Part shown: piece after piece, positions 61,664 through 64,000 of the stretch
Layout of the letters: the number at the start of each line of letters is the position of its first letter
Position numbering within the stretch: position 1 is the first letter of the stretch
DNA from: Candidatus Viadribacter manganicus
GTDB lineage: Bacteria; Pseudomonadota; Alphaproteobacteria; Caulobacterales; Aquidulcibacteraceae
Reading direction: 5' to 3'
DNA: 64,000 nucleotides
NCBI RefSeq assembly: GCF_001679665.1
Contig: NZ_CP013244.1
Span: 1,364,001-1,428,000, forward strand
Notes under the pieces: model-generated
The model's input: the letters and a program-made list of their open reading frames with translations, nothing else
Told to the model about the DNA's origin: nothing
The model's database searches: none
Program-made: the position numbers and the translations under genes

Positions 61664-62253
61664 CTTCAGTCCCCTTTGAGCGCCCTTCATGGGGAACAAT
61701 TGAGCGGCGCGCAATTCAGCGCCGCGCGCTTTCAGTGACTGATCCATCTGGTTGTTGGTTGCCTTCTTCGAACCTGGCCCAAGCGCGATCGCCTGACGCT
61801 GCAAAACTTGCAGCCTCGCCCTTGCCCAGCCTGACATTGAAGATCTGAAACATGTCGCTCAATGTGATCAATCATGAGCATTTCGACCAAGCTGGATGGC
61901 GGCGCCTGCGACCTCACATTATTTGGCGCCAAGATCGCCTCAAACACGGGCTCGCTGCTTGCCTCTGGAGCTTTTGCGCATTCACCGCAATGAGCTGCAA
62001 CATTGGTCATGGCCGCGCCCGCTCGCGCAGCGCCCGACGCATTGGCGCCAAGCGACCCCTATGGGCCCGCAGGTTTGATTGAAAAGATTGGTTTGAAAAT
62101 GTGACCGTGCATCAATGGGACCCGATCTTCGGCGCATTCAACGAACGATCCAGCTGCCAGGGCAAATGCAAACCTCCGCCCCGTCATCTGCGGTCCAAAC
62201 AAGGCTCAATCGGCGCTGGATGCGCCGGCCTCGGCCAGCCGCACCACGATCCT
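61664..62253. other. 590 bases without a convincing gene
   Basis: Several short frames occur (61732-62010 minus, 61852-62082 plus, 62115-62438 plus), all with no ribosome binding site and odd composition. A Cys-rich minus frame (HCGECAK, CKFC) is curious but unsupported. No strong hairpin was seen. Confidence 0.5.
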
Positions 62254-62517
62254 TCACCCTGATTTTAATCGCGCCGACTTTGCACGCCACCTTGCTCTGC
62301 GACAACGCGCATCGATGGCCTCGGCGAGGTCATCGTCCAGCGTTTCAGCAAGAGGAAAGCCCATCGCTTGCAAGAACACTTGTAAATGCCTTGCCTCAGC
62401 GAACTCGCCGGTGTCGGCAAGACAAATGGCGATTTTGATCAGTGCCTCCAAGTCGTTGCGCACCGGCGCATCGTCAGGAAGTTCATAGATCTTGCGGATA
62501 ATATTGCGGTCCAGCAT
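62254..62517 (-). CDS. small hypothetical helical protein
   Basis: The 87-aa frame gives a helical, charged protein (IIRKIYELPDDAPVRNDLEALIKIAICLADTGEFAEARHL). It looks like a real protein by composition. It lies 84 nt after the TspO-like gene in the same direction. No family is recognised. Confidence 0.5.
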   Translation of the reverse strand: MLDRNIIRKIYELPDDAPVRNDLEALIKIAICLADTGEFAEARHLQVFLQAMGFPLAETLDDDLAEAIDARCRRARWRAKSARLKSG

Positions 62518-62601
62518 GGCCAGCTTGCTGCCACCAATCCGCTTTAACGCCTTTGCGTCACATCAAACTTGTGCGCGCCATTTTGGCGCGTCGCTTGGCT
62601 T

Positions 62602-63396
62602 TCAGAGTGCGGCCTTCTTACCCGACGCTTTGTCTCCAACTGGCTTTGATCCCATGGCGCGGAAAACCCAGAGCGCCAAAAGCGCGAGCGCCAGCGCGCC
62701 GAGCGCCAAGACAGCAAGGCCTGCCGCATCGGCGATGGACGAATGGCGCACGCTTTCGGCCGCACGCACTCCCAAAAGGCCCCAGATGATTGGCGCCAAA
62801 TAAAAGGCGCTTCGTCCAAACACCGCGACGATGGCGGCGATGAATGTCGCCCCGCCAACCGCCGCATAGCCGATCATGGTCGCCTGATCAGAGGTGACGA
62901 TCCGCTCGATCGTCAGCACCGTCACCAGATTGACGATCGATGCGATCGTAAGCCAGCCGGCGAGTAGATTGAGCGGCAGCGCCACCAACAGCTTGTCGCG
63001 AACGCTTCCTGCGCCCTTTGCTTGAACTATAGCCATCATCAGACCAAGAGCGGAGAGCGAAATGACGAGCACCGTCATCCAAGTCCAATTCAGCGCCGCC
63101 ATGAGGATCCAAAGACCGCAACCGGCTATGGCGATAGCCGAAGGCCAAGCATAGATCGCAACAATCGGCGAGGACCAGGCCACAGGCAAAGCTTGATAGA
63201 CGCCATAGCCAATCATGCCGAGATAAAGCAGACCCCAAATCGCAAAGGCATAGCCCGCCACGCGCAAGATATCGTCGCCTTGAAATGAGAAGGCCGCCGC
63301 AGACAATCCAAACTGATAGATCGCCTGCAAACTCGGCACTGCGATTGCGAAAATCACAGCCCCGACAATGAGCGCAGAACGTAAAACCTTAGCCAT
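62602..63396 (-). CDS. TspO-like multi-pass membrane protein
   Basis: From the ATG at 63396 (AAGGG upstream), 264 residues with about eight helices. AGYAFAIWGLLYLGMIGYGVYQALP recalls the FxIWGxIYxxL motif of TspO/MBR-related tryptophan-rich proteins. TspO proteins bind porphyrins or other lipophilic ligands; this group's function is unknown. Earlier starts at 63423 and 63486 are possible. Confidence 0.65.
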   Translation of the reverse strand: MAKVLRSALIVGAVIFAIAVPSLQAIYQFGLSAAAFSFQGDDILRVAGYAFAIWGLLYLGMIGYGVYQALPVAWSSPIVAIYAWPSAIAIAGCGLWILMAALNWTWMTVLVISLSALGLMMAIVQAKGAGSVRDKLLVALPLNLLAGWLTIASIVNLVTVLTIERIVTSDQATMIGYAAVGGATFIAAIVAVFGRSAFYLAPIIWGLLGVRAAESVRHSSIADAAGLAVLALGALALALLALWVFRAMGSKPVGDKASGKKAAL

Positions 63397-63569
63397 GAGG
63401 CGGCCCTTAAAATTGTTCATACGGCGAGAAAGCCAATTTGGCTCACGCTGGGCTCTAACGCAGATGAGCATACACCAGATCCGCACGGGCGCCTTACGTT
63501 ACGCCAGCATTGCCGCATGCGGGGTTGCATTTAGTGTAGCATCAAATCGCACTCTCCAAGGCCGGCCCC

Positions 63570-64000
63570 ATGAAGCGCTTTTGTTTACTTCTCGCCTTTG
63601 CGCTCAGCGCCTGCTTGGGCGTTGCAGAACCACAAGCCTCGCCTGACGATGCAGCGCGCGTCGTGCGTACAGTTTCGACCGGCGCACTTGCAGGGCGCGT
63701 TTTGGACGGCGTCCACATCTGGCGCGCCGTCCCGTTTGCGGCAGCGCCAGTGGGTCCCTTACGCTGGCGCGCTCCGCGCCCGCCAGCGCCATGGTCCGGC
63801 GTTCGCGATGCAAGCGGGCCTTCGCCTTGGTGTCCCCAGGTCTTGTCCGCACTCGACGGGGTAAGCCAATCGCGTTGGGGCGAGCTTGCAGGACAAGAAG
63901 ATTGCCTCTTTTTAGATATCTACGCGCCGGCAATGACCTCCGAGGTTGCGGCCCAAAGACGCCTTCCGGTGATGATGTGGATCCATGGCGGGTCAAACGT
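63570..64000 (+). CDS. type-B carboxylesterase, N-terminal part (cut by window edge)
   Basis: The ATG at 63570 leads into a lipoprotein-like signal (FCLLLAFALSAC). Conserved type-B carboxylesterase segments follow: VPFAAAPVGPLRWRAP, EDCLFLDIYAP and the oxyanion motif MMWIHGGSN at the right edge. The Gly-x-Ser-x-Gly and His are outside the window. It would hydrolyse esters in the periplasm or at the cell surface. It is divergent from the TspO-like gene. Confidence 0.88.
   Translation, partial: MKRFCLLLAFALSACLGVAEPQASPDDAARVVRTVSTGALAGRVLDGVHIWRAVPFAAAPVGPLRWRAPRPPAPWSGVRDASGPSPWCPQVLSALDGVSQSRWGELAGQEDCLFLDIYAPAMTSEVAAQRRLPVMMWIHGGSN

Noticed and set aside
61732..62010. 92-aa Cys-containing minus-strand frame
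   Set aside because: No ribosome binding site and no family match by eye; kept as part of a gene-less stretch.

Overview
The window looks like a GC-rich alphaproteobacterial chromosome of the Caulobacterales/Hyphomonadales type. The signs are the compact Type II secretion (T2SS) locus, a TonB-receptor/PCuAC/YcnI copper operon, many 1-4 nt start/stop overlaps, and the composition. The manganese-associated Candidatus Viadribacter/Terricaulis group is a reasonable guess, but this is inference. I saw no rRNA, tRNA or CRISPR array.

Layout. 1-3181: a coupled P-loop protein, ABC exporter and alpha/beta-hydrolase operon, cut by the left edge. 3454-7939: two paralogous ECF sigma/anti-sigma pairs around a lipoprotein and an outer-membrane protein. 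8044-9915: a secreted subtilase with a very long Ser/Gly/Asn linker. 9986-20298: a T2SS locus in two divergent arms (gspG-J-K-L-M-C-D leftward, gspE-F-O-I rightward). 20568-26061: a leftward Type I secretion (T1SS) operon (53-aa protein, ABC, HlyD, TolC) ending in a SCO gene. 26322-34583: a giant RTX protein. 34960-44337: an operon of an animal-type haem peroxidase with RTX repeats, a SCO-cytochrome c fusion and a sensor kinase. 44484-46754: a multicopper oxidase with its own terminator. 47149-50567: a lone IS3-OrfA-like HTH protein and a coupled operon of two response regulators, one kinase and a 63-aa unknown. 51064-55908: a globin and a copper-acquisition operon. 56056-64000: metabolic and membrane genes (LysR, fatty-acid hydroxylase, SDR-DoxX fusion, SDR, TspO-like protein, partial carboxylesterase).

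The centre of interest is 20.5-50.6 kb. The peroxidase resembles MopA, and the multicopper oxidase resembles the McoA/MoxA type; both classes are linked to bacterial Mn(II) oxidation. They sit with a dedicated T1SS, two SCO copper-thiol proteins, a c-type cytochrome domain, two metal-sensor-like kinases and a copper-uptake operon. A motif, AAATTGAGAA, recurs upstream of the RTX protein, the peroxidase and the oxidase; at the oxidase it forms a perfect dyad. I read this as one regulon for extracellular, copper- and haem-dependent oxidation, with Mn(II) the leading but unproven substrate.
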